A stretch of 64,000 bases of DNA from Pedobacter sp. BS3 (GTDB lineage Bacteria > Bacteroidota > Bacteroidia > Sphingobacteriales > Sphingobacteriaceae): assembly GCF_008274585.1 (NCBI RefSeq), contig NZ_VTRT01000003.1, forward strand, positions 62,001 through 126,000. Reading direction: 5' to 3'. This document shows positions 31,864-40,745 of this stretch, in pieces; positions within the stretch are counted from its first letter, which is position 1, and the number at the start of each line of letters is the position of its first letter. The position numbers were made by a program, and so were the translations under genes. Under the pieces are notes generated by a model, which saw only the letters and a list, made by a program, of their open reading frames with translations, had not been told where the DNA came from and made no database searches.

Positions 31864-31955
31864 AAGCAGTGCTAAAATTTTTACAATCAAAATTCGTTAT
31901 CATCCGTATTTATCAATAATTCCCCGTTATATTCGCATTTGAATAATACGATACA

Positions 31956-34427
31956 ATGTTTAAAGAGATTAAGAATAAACCCCTGCGTTATATTATTATT
32001 TTTCTATACGCAGTTATACTATTTTTCTGTGCGCTTGAACTAAACTTTCTTGGCTTATTCGGCTACTCTCCTACCATCAAAGATATTAAATCGCCCAATA
32101 TGCGCATAGCATCCGAGCTGTATACTGCCGACGGTAAACTAATTGGCCGGTATTATAAGGAAAATCGCAGCCCGGTAAGCTTTAATAAAATAGCCCCCAG
32201 CGTATTAAATGCTTTGGTAGCTACCGAAGATGTGCGCTTTTATCAGCATAGTGGTATCGATTTGCGTTCACTGATATCGAGCACTATTTCTACCGCTTCT
32301 GGCGATAAACGCGGCGCCAGTACCATTACACAACAGTTGGCCAAAAACCTGTACCGTACCCGTTATAATAAATCGCAGGGATTGGTAAAATATATTCCCT
32401 TAGTGCGCACTGTTGTGTTTAAGCTAAAAGAATGGATGACCGCCTTAAAGCTGGAACGGCAATACACCAAACAGGAAATCATCACCCTATATCTTAATAC
32501 CGTTCCGTTTGGCAATAATACTTACGGTATTAAAACGGCGGCAAAAAAATACTTCAATAAAGAGCCTGATAAATTAAGTGTGGAAGAATCGGCATTGCTG
32601 GTAGGCATGCTAAAGGCAACTACTACCTATAACCCGGCACGTTATCCCGAAAAATCGCTGGAAAGGCGTAACACCGTGTTATCCCAAATGGAAAAATACC
32701 ATTATATAACACCGCAGCAATATAAACAATACAGCGCCAAACCTTTGAAATTGTCGATGGGGCAGTTGGAGGACGACAACCAGGGAAACTCTTATTTACG
32801 TGCCGCCGTTGCCCGCTACCTGGATAAATGGTGCGAAGATAATAACTACGATTTGTACGAAGACGGCTTGAAAATATATACTACCATCGATTCTAAGCTC
32901 CAGCAATACGCAGAGGAAGCCGTACATGAAAAAATGAAAATGCTGCAACGACGCTTTGATAATGTGTGGGGCAATGAAATTCCCTGGCGGGATTCGCAGG
33001 GCAATGTTATTGCTGATTTTGTGGAAAAGGCCGTACAACGATTGCCTTTATATGAGCAGCTGCAAAAACAATATCATGGCAATAAAGACTCTATTGATGC
33101 CTGGTTGAACAGGAAGAAAAAAATGAAGGTTTTTACCTGGGATGGTGAGAAAGAAGTTGATTATTCTACCATTGACTCAATAAAATACTATGCCAAATTA
33201 CTGAATACCGGTATGATGACGCTGGACCCATTTTCCGGAAAAATCAAGGTGTGGGTTGGCGGCATCGACTTCAAATATTTTAAATACGACCATGTGAACC
33301 AGGCCAAACGTCAGGCTGGCTCAACATTTAAACCATTTGCTTACCTGGCTGCGTTGGAAAGCGGCATGAGCCCTTGCGATAAGTTTGTAGATAAGCCGGT
33401 AAAAATAGCTTACCAGGAAGATGGGCAAACCAAATACTGGGAACCTAAAAACGCTGATTTTTCCTTTTCCGGCCGTGAGATGTCATTACGCTGGGCTATG
33501 GGAAAATCGGTCAATTCCATAACGGCACAAATTACCGAGAAGGTTGGCTGGGATAACGTAGTAAAATATGCCCATGAGTGCGGTATTGAAAGTCCGCTGA
33601 AGTCAGTGCCGTCTGTTAGCTTAGGTTCAAACGATGTGTCAGTGTACGAAATGGTAAAGGCTTACGGCACATTCCTAAACAAGGGAAATCGCGTTGAGCC
33701 TATATTGGTTGAAAAAATCACCGATCGCGAGGGCAATGTTCTTGCCAGCTTTAAACCCAAAACCCACCGGGCAATCAGCGAAGAAATAGCCTGGCTGATG
33801 TTGTATATGTTCCGTGGCGGCATGGACGAACCCGGAGGCACCTCGCAATCACTTTGGGAATACGACCTCTGGAAAAAGAACAACCAGATTGGCGGCAAAA
33901 CCGGTACATCGTCTGACTACGTAGATGGCTGGTATATGGGTATCACCAAAGATCTGGTAACCGGTGTTTGGGTGGGCTGTGATGACCGGAGTATACATTT
34001 CCGTACGTCGGGTACCGGCGAAGGCGCACATACAGCCTTACCTATTTTCGGTCGGTTTATGGAAAAAGTTTACCACGATGCTTCAAGCGGTTATACCTAT
34101 GGGCCTTTCCCGAAACCGGATGTTAAAATCACCCGCGAATACAATTGTCCAAGCCCGCGTATTGTAATCGATACAACAAGTGTAGATAGCACAGATATAG
34201 ACTCTCTGGTAATACCACAGGAATTGACCGTGCCAGACATGGAAGAGCCAACATTTGATAATAATAAATCCGCTAAACCATCTAAAGTATCGCCACAGCA
34301 GCCTGCAGAAAAACAACCTGCAGAACAGGTAAAACCTCAACAGGATAATACTGTTGATGATAAGAAAACCCGGCGGGAAAAACGACAAGAAGCCAGAAGA
34401 TTGCGACGAGAGGGTGCAGCTAATTAG
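31956..34427 (+). CDS. Class A penicillin-binding protein (PBP1A-like)
   Basis: Bifunctional peptidoglycan synthase in the inner membrane. One N-terminal transmembrane helix (about 10-33) is followed by a GT51 glycosyltransferase domain with TEDVRFYQHSGID and GASTITQQLAKNLYR. The transpeptidase domain has the three active-site motifs: Ser456-T-F-Lys459, Ser518-V-Asn520 and Lys648-T-G-T. All catalytic residues are in place. The length of 823 is ordinary. The C-terminal ~70 residues are low-complexity, Pro/Gln-rich and end strongly basic (KKTRREKRQEARRLRR), a tail of unknown use in the periplasm. It stands 92 bases from the divergent ppk2. Confidence 0.95.
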   Translation: MFKEIKNKPLRYIIIFLYAVILFFCALELNFLGLFGYSPTIKDIKSPNMRIASELYTADGKLIGRYYKENRSPVSFNKIAPSVLNALVATEDVRFYQHSGIDLRSLISSTISTASGDKRGASTITQQLAKNLYRTRYNKSQGLVKYIPLVRTVVFKLKEWMTALKLERQYTKQEIITLYLNTVPFGNNTYGIKTAAKKYFNKEPDKLSVEESALLVGMLKATTTYNPARYPEKSLERRNTVLSQMEKYHYITPQQYKQYSAKPLKLSMGQLEDDNQGNSYLRAAVARYLDKWCEDNNYDLYEDGLKIYTTIDSKLQQYAEEAVHEKMKMLQRRFDNVWGNEIPWRDSQGNVIADFVEKAVQRLPLYEQLQKQYHGNKDSIDAWLNRKKKMKVFTWDGEKEVDYSTIDSIKYYAKLLNTGMMTLDPFSGKIKVWVGGIDFKYFKYDHVNQAKRQAGSTFKPFAYLAALESGMSPCDKFVDKPVKIAYQEDGQTKYWEPKNADFSFSGREMSLRWAMGKSVNSITAQITEKVGWDNVVKYAHECGIESPLKSVPSVSLGSNDVSVYEMVKAYGTFLNKGNRVEPILVEKITDREGNVLASFKPKTHRAISEEIAWLMLYMFRGGMDEPGGTSQSLWEYDLWKKNNQIGGKTGTSSDYVDGWYMGITKDLVTGVWVGCDDRSIHFRTSGTGEGAHTALPIFGRFMEKVYHDASSGYTYGPFPKPDVKITREYNCPSPRIVIDTTSVDSTDIDSLVIPQELTVPDMEEPTFDNNKSAKPSKVSPQQPAEKQPAEQVKPQQDNTVDDKKTRREKRQEARRLRREGAAN

Positions 34428-34591
34428 TTAAAAAATTGCAATATTGTTATGTCAATATTCACCGGAACATATAAACTGTATCAAATCAGCTGTAGAAAAC
34501 GTTATTTGCTTCTAATTAACAACAATTACATTTTTTAACATTTGCTTAGGCAGGAATTCCATAAATTTAGAATCTGTTAACAATCTGATAA

Positions 34592-37500
34592 ATGAAACAA
34601 CCAAACTTTTTTTTAAAAAAACGGTCGCTGAAACTCTTTGGGTATCTTTTGATCCTGATTTTCAGCACGTATTCTAATCAGGCTGATGCCCAATACTTCG
34701 GACAAAACAAGGTTCGCTATAAAAACCTGAAATTTAAGGTTTACGAAACACCACACTTCAATATTTACTATTATTTGCAGAATGATAGCTTATTAAAACG
34801 TTTCGCCAAAGAAAGTGAAGTTTGGTACGATTTACATCAGCAGGTATTTCGTGATACGTTCAAAAAGAAAAACCCGATCATCCTGTATGCCAATAGCCCT
34901 GATTTCCAACAAACTACCGCTATAGAAGGCGAAATCGGTGTTGGAACAGGCGGTGTTACCGAAGGAATGAAAAACCGTGTGGTCATGCCAGTGATGCAGA
35001 TAAATCAGCAAACCCGTCACGTATTAGGACATGAGTTGGTACACGCGTTTCAATATCATTCGTTGATAGAAGGCGATTCTACAAACCTTGAAAATATCGG
35101 CAATCTGCCTTTATGGATGGTTGAAGGTATGGCCGAATATCTTTCTATCGGTAAAAAGGATGCTTATACCGCCATGTGGATGCGTGACGCCTACCTGAAC
35201 AAAGACATTCCTTCGTTAAAAGACCTCACTACATCCAATAAATATTTCCCTTACCGTTACGGACAAGCCTTTTGGGCTTACATCGGTTCTACGTATGGCG
35301 ATACGGTAATTGTTCCGTTTTTCAAGGCTACCGCTAAATATGGTTATGAAATGGCCATCAGGCGAACCTTTGGTTACGATGAACGCACATTATCCAATTT
35401 ATGGAAAACAAGTATTGAAAATACGTATCGTCCCTTGTTAAAAGACACAGCCCAGGTTCCTATAGGACGCAAACTAATTGATGAAAAGAACGGCGGCGAA
35501 ACGTATAACCTGGCTCCAGCGATATCGCCGGATGGCAAATATGTCGCTTTTTTATCAGAGCGTGATTTACTCAGCATCGACTTGTTTCTTGCCGATGCCC
35601 AGACGGGCAAAGTGATACGAAAACTTACCAGTAAGGCCCGTGACAGCCACATTGATGAAATAAGTTTTATTGAATCAGCCGGAGCATGGTCGCCGGATGG
35701 CTCAAAATTTGCCTTTGCCATTTACAGTGCCGGGCGCATCAAAATGCTGGTTGTAGATGCTAAAACAGGTCGCACACTGTTGACCCAAAGTATGGGTGAT
35801 GTTGGTGAGTTCGGCAATCTTACGTGGTCGCCAAACGGTAGGGATATTGCTTTTGCCGGTTTGAAAAATGGTCAGAGCGATTTGTTTATGTTCAATTTCG
35901 ATACCAAAAAAGTAACCCAGCTTACTAATGATGTGTATTCGGATTACCACCCGGCCTTTTCTAATGACGGAACTAAGATTGTTTTCAGCACCGACCGTAA
36001 AAGCTACGACCGCTCCGGAAAAAGCGCTGAAATTCCGTTTAACCTGGCCGTTATCGATGTAAATACCAAACAAATAACCAATATCGACGTATTTCCGGGA
36101 GCCAATAACCTGAACCCGCAATTTTCAGGAAATGACCAACAAATCTACTTCCTGTCAAATCACGATGGTTTCCGCAACCTGTATCGTTATACATTGGCTA
36201 ATGGCAATTTAGAGCAGCTAACTGATTATTTTACCGGCATCAGTGGTATTACAGAATATTCGCCAGCATTGAGTATATCCCGTAATGATGATGTAGTGTA
36301 TTCATACTACAGAGCCCAGAAATACCGGATATACAGCGCCAAAGCCAGCGATTTTAAGGCCGTTACTACACAATACAATGCCGTAAACTTTGATGCGGCT
36401 CTCTTGCCTCCGCAAAAATCGTACGGGGTTGACCTGATAAATGCCAATCTCAAAAACTTTGAACGCTTTGAACAGATACCCACATCCTCTATTCAGCAGA
36501 TTCCATACAGGCCTTACTTCAAATTAGACTATATTGCAAGTAATGGTGTTGGTGCTTCTGTCGGACAGTTTGGAACAGGTTTGTCCAGCGGTATACAAGG
36601 TATATTCAGTGATATTTTGGGACGTAACCAGATTTACGCGGCAGCAGCCGTAAACGGCGAAATTTACGATTTTGGCGGACAGGTCGCTTATCTTAACCAG
36701 GAAGGCCGTATTAACTGGGGAGGTGCTATATCACATATCCCCTATTTATCGGCTTACTCATCCTATACTCCTGCAACCACTGATTCTTACGCGTCTATCA
36801 ATACCGACCTGATACGAACTTTCGAAGACCAGATACAGATTTTGGGAAGTTACCCCTTTTCACGGATACATCGTTTTGAAGTTGGCGGTTCTTTTGCCAA
36901 TTACAGTTACCGTATTGACCGTTATAGCGATTATTATGATTTGGCGGGGTATTATGTTGGAACAGAACGGCATAAGGTATCGTTGGATGAGGCAAACCAG
37001 TTTTATGAGCAATATTATGGCTTCGGCTTCAGAAGCTTTAAAATATTTGGTACCAGCGCCGCTTTTGTGGGTGATAATTCATTTTTCGGCGTTACAGCTC
37101 CGCTTAGCGGATTCAGGTACCGTTTAGGTTATTCCAACTATGCCGGCGATTATAATTTCGGTGAGATCATAGCCGATTTCAGGAAATATGTCCGTTTAAA
37201 GCCGATCACTATTGCCGGACGTATTTACAGCGACACACGTGTGGGAAGGGATCAGGACAGGTTATATTCCAATTTTGTGGGTTATCCTTACCTGATACGT
37301 GGATATGAATATAATTCGTTTTACAAAAACGGCAACCTGCAACAGACCGGCTCCGGATTTGACCTGGATCAGTTGATAGGTTCTAAAATCGCGGTAGCCA
37401 ATTTTGAAGTACGCTTACCGTTTACCGGTCCTAAAAAACTGGCCGCCATAGAATCTAAGTTCCTGTTTACCGATTTGAACGCCTTTTTTGATATCGGTTT

Positions 37501-37750
37501 AGCTTATAACAAGGGCTCGAAAGTCGCGTTTCGGTCTAAACCTCGTGTAGTCGGTAAAACAGATTACATAAATCCTAATACTGGAGAACCTGATGATGTT
37601 TACGAACGAGTGCCGGCAATGAGTGCCGGTTTGTCGTTACGGGTTAATGTATTTGGTTATTTCGTACTGGAACCTTATGCGGCCTTTCCATTCCAGCGTA
37701 CCGATGTTACCGGACCAGTATTCGGACTGACATTTGCACCTGGATGGTAG
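34592..37750 (+). CDS. Outer-membrane protein: metallopeptidase-like domain, TolB-type propeller, C-terminal barrel
   Basis: A 1052-residue secreted protein with a signal peptide (to about residue 34). Three parts can be seen. First, a gluzincin-like peptidase domain: His147-E-L-V-His151 (GHELVHAFQY) and a downstream EGMAEYL helix with Glu178/Glu182 as candidate third zinc ligand. Second, a PD40/WD40-like beta-propeller (about 290-590) with repeated SPDGKYVAFLSERD, SPDGSKFAFAIYS, SPNGRDIAFAG and SNDGTKIVFSTD blades. Third, a C-terminal ~370 residues rich in aromatic alternation, ending LTFAPGW, as in an Omp85/BamA-like barrel. It is monocistronic. Zinc-dependent proteolysis is plausible from HELVH but unproven; substrate unknown. 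Related long proteins are usually just labelled TolB-like. Confidence 0.8.
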   Translation: MKQPNFFLKKRSLKLFGYLLILIFSTYSNQADAQYFGQNKVRYKNLKFKVYETPHFNIYYYLQNDSLLKRFAKESEVWYDLHQQVFRDTFKKKNPIILYANSPDFQQTTAIEGEIGVGTGGVTEGMKNRVVMPVMQINQQTRHVLGHELVHAFQYHSLIEGDSTNLENIGNLPLWMVEGMAEYLSIGKKDAYTAMWMRDAYLNKDIPSLKDLTTSNKYFPYRYGQAFWAYIGSTYGDTVIVPFFKATAKYGYEMAIRRTFGYDERTLSNLWKTSIENTYRPLLKDTAQVPIGRKLIDEKNGGETYNLAPAISPDGKYVAFLSERDLLSIDLFLADAQTGKVIRKLTSKARDSHIDEISFIESAGAWSPDGSKFAFAIYSAGRIKMLVVDAKTGRTLLTQSMGDVGEFGNLTWSPNGRDIAFAGLKNGQSDLFMFNFDTKKVTQLTNDVYSDYHPAFSNDGTKIVFSTDRKSYDRSGKSAEIPFNLAVIDVNTKQITNIDVFPGANNLNPQFSGNDQQIYFLSNHDGFRNLYRYTLANGNLEQLTDYFTGISGITEYSPALSISRNDDVVYSYYRAQKYRIYSAKASDFKAVTTQYNAVNFDAALLPPQKSYGVDLINANLKNFERFEQIPTSSIQQIPYRPYFKLDYIASNGVGASVGQFGTGLSSGIQGIFSDILGRNQIYAAAAVNGEIYDFGGQVAYLNQEGRINWGGAISHIPYLSAYSSYTPATTDSYASINTDLIRTFEDQIQILGSYPFSRIHRFEVGGSFANYSYRIDRYSDYYDLAGYYVGTERHKVSLDEANQFYEQYYGFGFRSFKIFGTSAAFVGDNSFFGVTAPLSGFRYRLGYSNYAGDYNFGEIIADFRKYVRLKPITIAGRIYSDTRVGRDQDRLYSNFVGYPYLIRGYEYNSFYKNGNLQQTGSGFDLDQLIGSKIAVANFEVRLPFTGPKKLAAIESKFLFTDLNAFFDIGLAYNKGSKVAFRSKPRVVGKTDYINPNTGEPDDVYERVPAMSAGLSLRVNVFGYFVLEPYAAFPFQRTDVTGPVFGLTFAPGW

Positions 37751-37768
37751 TTGGATTTATGAATTACG

Positions 37769-37985
37769 ATGTTAGATTTACGAACCTGAGATTATCCGCT
37801 CATCGGGATTTGTAATCCCGATGCTCATAACCCCGGATTTATAATCTGGCATTATCTATATCTATACTATTACAATAAATCAAAACAATAAAAGCCCATT
37901 ATTATCGGCGTTACAAACGCCGGAGATTGATGCGCTCGTTTTGCAAACGAGCGCAAACAGAAATCGTAATTCGTAAATCTAACAT
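37769..37985. repeat. Cluster of four tri-loop hairpins bracketed by a 16-bp inverted repeat (REP/BIME-like)
   Basis: Outer arms 37769-37784 and 37970-37985 are perfect reverse complements. Inside are four hairpins, each with a three-base loop: 37801-37823 (10-bp stem, loop TGT), 37833-37849 (7 bp with one wobble, loop TAT), 37906-37922 (7 bp, loop ACA) and 37931-37955 (11 bp, loop TGC). The first two share GATTTnTAATC at the tip and the third has the complementary sense (GTTACAAAC), so the set is arranged head-to-head. No transposase is encoded here. Confidence 0.7.
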
Positions 37986-38006
37986 TATAAACTCCACAGC
38001 TATTTC

Positions 38007-38375
38007 CTACGCTGTTTTTCTTACAATCAACGTATCTCTAATCAATTTATGTGAAGGAATAGTTTCTAATTTGCGGTAAACCACATGCTCAAAATCCAGC
38101 CCGATAGTTAAATCAATCCAATCAGGATTTACCTGGCGTATAAGCCTCTCCTTTTGAGTGCGGGTATAGGTGCTGATCAATTGAAATCGATCTAAAGCGG
38201 CTTGTTCCGTATTCAACTCTTCAAAATATACCAACCGGGTAGCGTGGTTGCTTGTATCGAAAAATAAACTGGGCATATCCCGGTAAAACTTTACCGTTTT
38301 AATCAGATCTGTGCTGGTACCTACATGCAATGAATTTCTGTTGCGGTCTGTAACGATATAAACATATTTCTTCAT
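38007..38375 (-). CDS. GIY-YIG domain protein with altered active site
   Basis: A 122-residue single-domain protein of the UvrC/SLX1-type GIY-YIG superfamily. The two-strand signature reads YVYIVTDRNRNSLHVGTSTDL (4-24) in place of GIY..YIG, and the end matches the small-subfamily pattern KERLIRQVNPDWIDLT. In active members the helix before that carries A-x-x-R-E with the catalytic Glu; here it is ALDRFQLIS, with Phe64 in the Glu position. The usual Arg ten residues after YIG also is not evident. It may therefore bind DNA without cutting, or be diverged. It is divergent from a LexA-like repressor with a 128-bp gap between the starts. Confidence 0.75.
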   Translation of the reverse strand: MKKYVYIVTDRNRNSLHVGTSTDLIKTVKFYRDMPSLFFDTSNHATRLVYFEELNTEQAALDRFQLISTYTRTQKERLIRQVNPDWIDLTIGLDFEHVVYRKLETIPSHKLIRDTLIVRKTA

Positions 38376-38417
38376 AATAATAAACTTATCGGCTCTTGGA
38401 TAACTAAGTTAATTAGC

Positions 38418-38425
38418 TATATTTG
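38418..38425 (+). promoter_or_regulatory. -7 box (TATATTTG) of the LexA-like regulator
   Basis: Exact TAnnTTTG, giving a ~70-base leader before ATG 38504. The surrounding TTAGCT (38413-38418) and AGCTAA (38442-38447) are reverse complements and, with GCAATTGC (38480-38487), are possible operator sites. Confidence 0.5.
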
Positions 38426-38503
38426 TTTTGTATTTTATTAAAGCTAAATTTATGAGCATAAAGTTACTAATAATATTAGCAATTGCAAATTAATTTTAAA
38501 ATT

Positions 38504-39277
38504 ATGAGCAACATCTCGCAAAACCTCAAATATCTGCGCAAAAAACAAGGGTTAACCCAGCAGCAATTCGCCGATAAAATGGATATCAAGCGTTCGTTGG
38601 TAGGCGCCTATGAAGAAGATCGTGCCGAACCAAGATATGAATTGCTAAAAAAATTCGCCGACTTCTATGACCTGAGCATGGACGAACTGGTTAATGAAAA
38701 GATCACGGATAAATGGAAACCCAAACCAAAAAATGATGGCAGTAACCTGCGCATTTTAAGTGTTACAGTAGACCGGGATGAACGCGAAAATATTGAGCTG
38801 GTTCCGGTTAAGGCCAGTGCCGGGTATTTAAACGGTTACGCAGATCCGGAATATATCAGCGAGCTGCCTAAATTTCATCTGCCCATGTTCAAACAAGGGA
38901 CTTACCGGGCATTTGAAATTAAAGGCGATTCCATGCTTCCGTTGCAGTCGGGCACCATTATTATTGGCGAATATCTTGAGAACTGGAATGATATAAAGAT
39001 CGGTGATACGTATGTTATTATCAGTAAAACCGAAGGTATTGTATACAAACGTGCCGGCAGCAAGCTAAAAGGTAACAAAAGCCTGAAACTGGTTTCGGAC
39101 AATACAGTATATGGGCCCTACTCTATTCCGGCAGAAGATGTACTGGAAATATGGAAATCCAAGGCTTATATCTCGACATCGTTCCCTGAGCCAAGTCCGG
39201 AACCAACCATGGAAAGCCTGACCAGCATGATGGCACAAATGCAGAAATCGCTTTCACAACTGCAAGGCAATAAATAA
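38504..39277 (+). CDS. XRE-family repressor with S24 (LexA-like) autocleavage domain
   Basis: A CI/LexA-like regulator. The N-terminal helix-turn-helix (about 4-60; LRKKQGLTQQQFADKMDIKR) is followed by a linker, a putative Ala106-Gly107 cleavage site (KASAGYLNGY), and a S24 peptidase domain with Ser143 (GDSMLP) and Lys182 (VYKRA), the Ser-Lys dyad. The ATG at 38504 is preferred over a TTG seven codons earlier. The product is 257 residues. In phage and SOS systems such proteins self-cleave when RecA filaments form, relieving repression. The divergent GIY-YIG gene is the most obvious target. Nothing else phage-like is adjacent, so a chromosomal damage-response switch is more likely than a prophage repressor. 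Confidence 0.88.
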   Translation: MSNISQNLKYLRKKQGLTQQQFADKMDIKRSLVGAYEEDRAEPRYELLKKFADFYDLSMDELVNEKITDKWKPKPKNDGSNLRILSVTVDRDERENIELVPVKASAGYLNGYADPEYISELPKFHLPMFKQGTYRAFEIKGDSMLPLQSGTIIIGEYLENWNDIKIGDTYVIISKTEGIVYKRAGSKLKGNKSLKLVSDNTVYGPYSIPAEDVLEIWKSKAYISTSFPEPSPEPTMESLTSMMAQMQKSLSQLQGNK

Positions 39278-39344
39278 AATTTATAAGTCGCATTAAACTA
39301 TTTGCCATTGTCCATCTCTAAGCTACATTAAACTTAATAATGAG

Positions 39345-39746
39345 ATGAAAAAATTAGCAATTATCTGCGCTTTTATGCTTGGAATAGTTTCCTTAAGCAA
39401 CGCCCAAAACCGTAAAATGCCCTCTCCCGAAGAACGGGCAAAAAGAAACACCGACATGCTGGCAAGTAAATTGAACCTTTCTGATGATCAGAAAGCCAAA
39501 GTAATGGCCATCAACCTGGAACAAGCTACCCGTGTAGACAGTCTGATGAAAGCCTCGACCGACATGAAGGCAAATCGCAGCGCTATGAAAGGCATCCGCG
39601 AAACCGCTAATACCAAGATCAAAGCTGTTTTAACCGATGATCAGAAAAAGCAATACGAGACCATGCAGGAAGAAATGCGCAACAGAATGCAGAACCGGCA
39701 AGGCGGCGGCGCTCCCCGTCCGGCTGGACAAGCAGAAGAGAATTAA
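39345..39746 (+). CDS. Spy/CpxP-like periplasmic protein
   Basis: A 133-residue secreted protein. The signal peptide (MKKLAIICAFMLGIVSLSNA) is followed by helices with the Spy-type LTxxQ-like pattern LSDDQKAKVMAINLEQ and LTDDQKKQYETMQEEM, and a basic, Gly/Met-rich tail (RNRMQNRQGGGAPRPAGQA). Short all-helical proteins with two such motifs act as periplasmic chaperones or stress sensors in better-studied bacteria. The match is to the LTxxQ style rather than to a specific member, so the role is inferred. It has its own terminator. Confidence 0.75.
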   Translation: MKKLAIICAFMLGIVSLSNAQNRKMPSPEERAKRNTDMLASKLNLSDDQKAKVMAINLEQATRVDSLMKASTDMKANRSAMKGIRETANTKIKAVLTDDQKKQYETMQEEMRNRMQNRQGGGAPRPAGQAEEN

Positions 39747-39766
39747 CGATTATTAAATTGTTTAGC

Positions 39767-39800
39767 AAAAGCCCCGGAGATTTTTCTTTGGGGCTTTTTT
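39767..39800 (+). terminator. Terminator after the Spy-like gene
   Basis: Stem AAAAGCCCC (39767-39775) with GGGGCTTTT (39790-39798) and T-run to 39800; the 14-base loop can add AGA/TCT pairs. It also marks the left edge of the AT-rich sugar region. Confidence 0.85.
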
Positions 39801-39814
39801 GTTTGAATAAATAA

Positions 39815-39822
39815 TATATTTG
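39815..39822 (+). promoter_or_regulatory. -7 box (TATATTTG) of the sugar gene cluster
   Basis: Exact TAnnTTTG between the terminator and the GT11 gene; a transcript from ~39829 would carry a ~50-base leader and could cover the three plus-strand genes to 43252. Confidence 0.45.
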
Positions 39823-39878
39823 GAATAATATATTTAAATCAATGCCAGTTAATAATATCTAAAGTTATAGATCTGACT

Positions 39879-40724
39879 ATGATTATTTCAAATGTTATGG
39901 GTGGATTGGGCAATCAACTGTTCCAATATGCTTTAGGCAGACATTTATCATTAAAAAATAATACTATTTTATTACTTGATATATCAGATTATAACACAGA
40001 TTCTCGGAAGTTCGAATTACATAATTTTAATATAACTTTAAATATTGCCAGGCAAGAAGACTTACCATATAGTAAACGAAAGTCCAATACAAATAAATAT
40101 AAAGCATATATTTACGATATGCTCTTTTCTAAACTCAAAGTTAGGCATGAACAATTTTTTCATTTCGACCCCACCGTTTTATATTATCCAGATAATACAT
40201 ATTTATATGGTTATTGGCAAAGTGAAAAATATTTCAGGTCTATCGAAGATACACTTAGACGAGATTTAACCTTCGTCAATAGATTAAGTAAAGAGCAACT
40301 ACATTTAGAAGAGAGAATCAAAACAGAAAACTCTATTGCATTACATGTACGTAGAGGCGATTATATAAACCACATGCTTCACCCCACTTGTTCTCTGGAA
40401 TACTATACGGATGCAATAACTATTATTACACAACAAATACCTAATCCAATATTTTATATTTTTTCCGATGACATAGAATGGGCTCAAAGAAATTTAAAAA
40501 TCAGGCATCCGCATCAGTTCATAACAAATAATAATGCCATTACTGACCTGAGATTAATGAGTGCTTGTAAACATTATATCATAGCTAATAGCACCTTTAG
40601 TTGGTGGGGAGCTTATTTGGGCTCATTTGAAAAGAAAATAGTAATTGCTCCTAAAAAGTGGTTTAATGACACTGTAAACTATAGTATTCGAGATTTATTA
40701 CCCAAGCATTGGATCAAAATATGA
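39879..40724 (+). CDS. GT11 alpha-1,2-fucosyltransferase-like glycosyltransferase
   Basis: Cytoplasmic transferase that adds a sugar, typically fucose from GDP-fucose, in alpha-1,2 linkage to a glycan. All three GT11 blocks are present: GGLGNQLFQYALGR at the N-terminus, LHVRRGDYI (GDP-binding HxRRxD motif) in the middle, and NSTFSWWGAYLG near the end. At 281 residues the length is normal. It is the first gene of an AT-rich plus-strand run with the flippase (21 bases downstream) and a GT2. The genes for GDP-fucose synthesis are not in the window. Confidence 0.9.
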   Translation: MIISNVMGGLGNQLFQYALGRHLSLKNNTILLLDISDYNTDSRKFELHNFNITLNIARQEDLPYSKRKSNTNKYKAYIYDMLFSKLKVRHEQFFHFDPTVLYYPDNTYLYGYWQSEKYFRSIEDTLRRDLTFVNRLSKEQLHLEERIKTENSIALHVRRGDYINHMLHPTCSLEYYTDAITIITQQIPNPIFYIFSDDIEWAQRNLKIRHPHQFITNNNAITDLRLMSACKHYIIANSTFSWWGAYLGSFEKKIVIAPKKWFNDTVNYSIRDLLPKHWIKI

Positions 40725-40745
40725 TATATATTTTGACTTATTGAC

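Noticed and set aside
37769-37985. CRISPR array
   Set aside because: The hairpins are not direct repeats with constant spacers, and no cas gene is present.
38504-39277. Prophage repressor marking an integrated phage
   Set aside because: No integrase, structural or lysis genes on either side; both neighbours are ordinary chromosomal genes.
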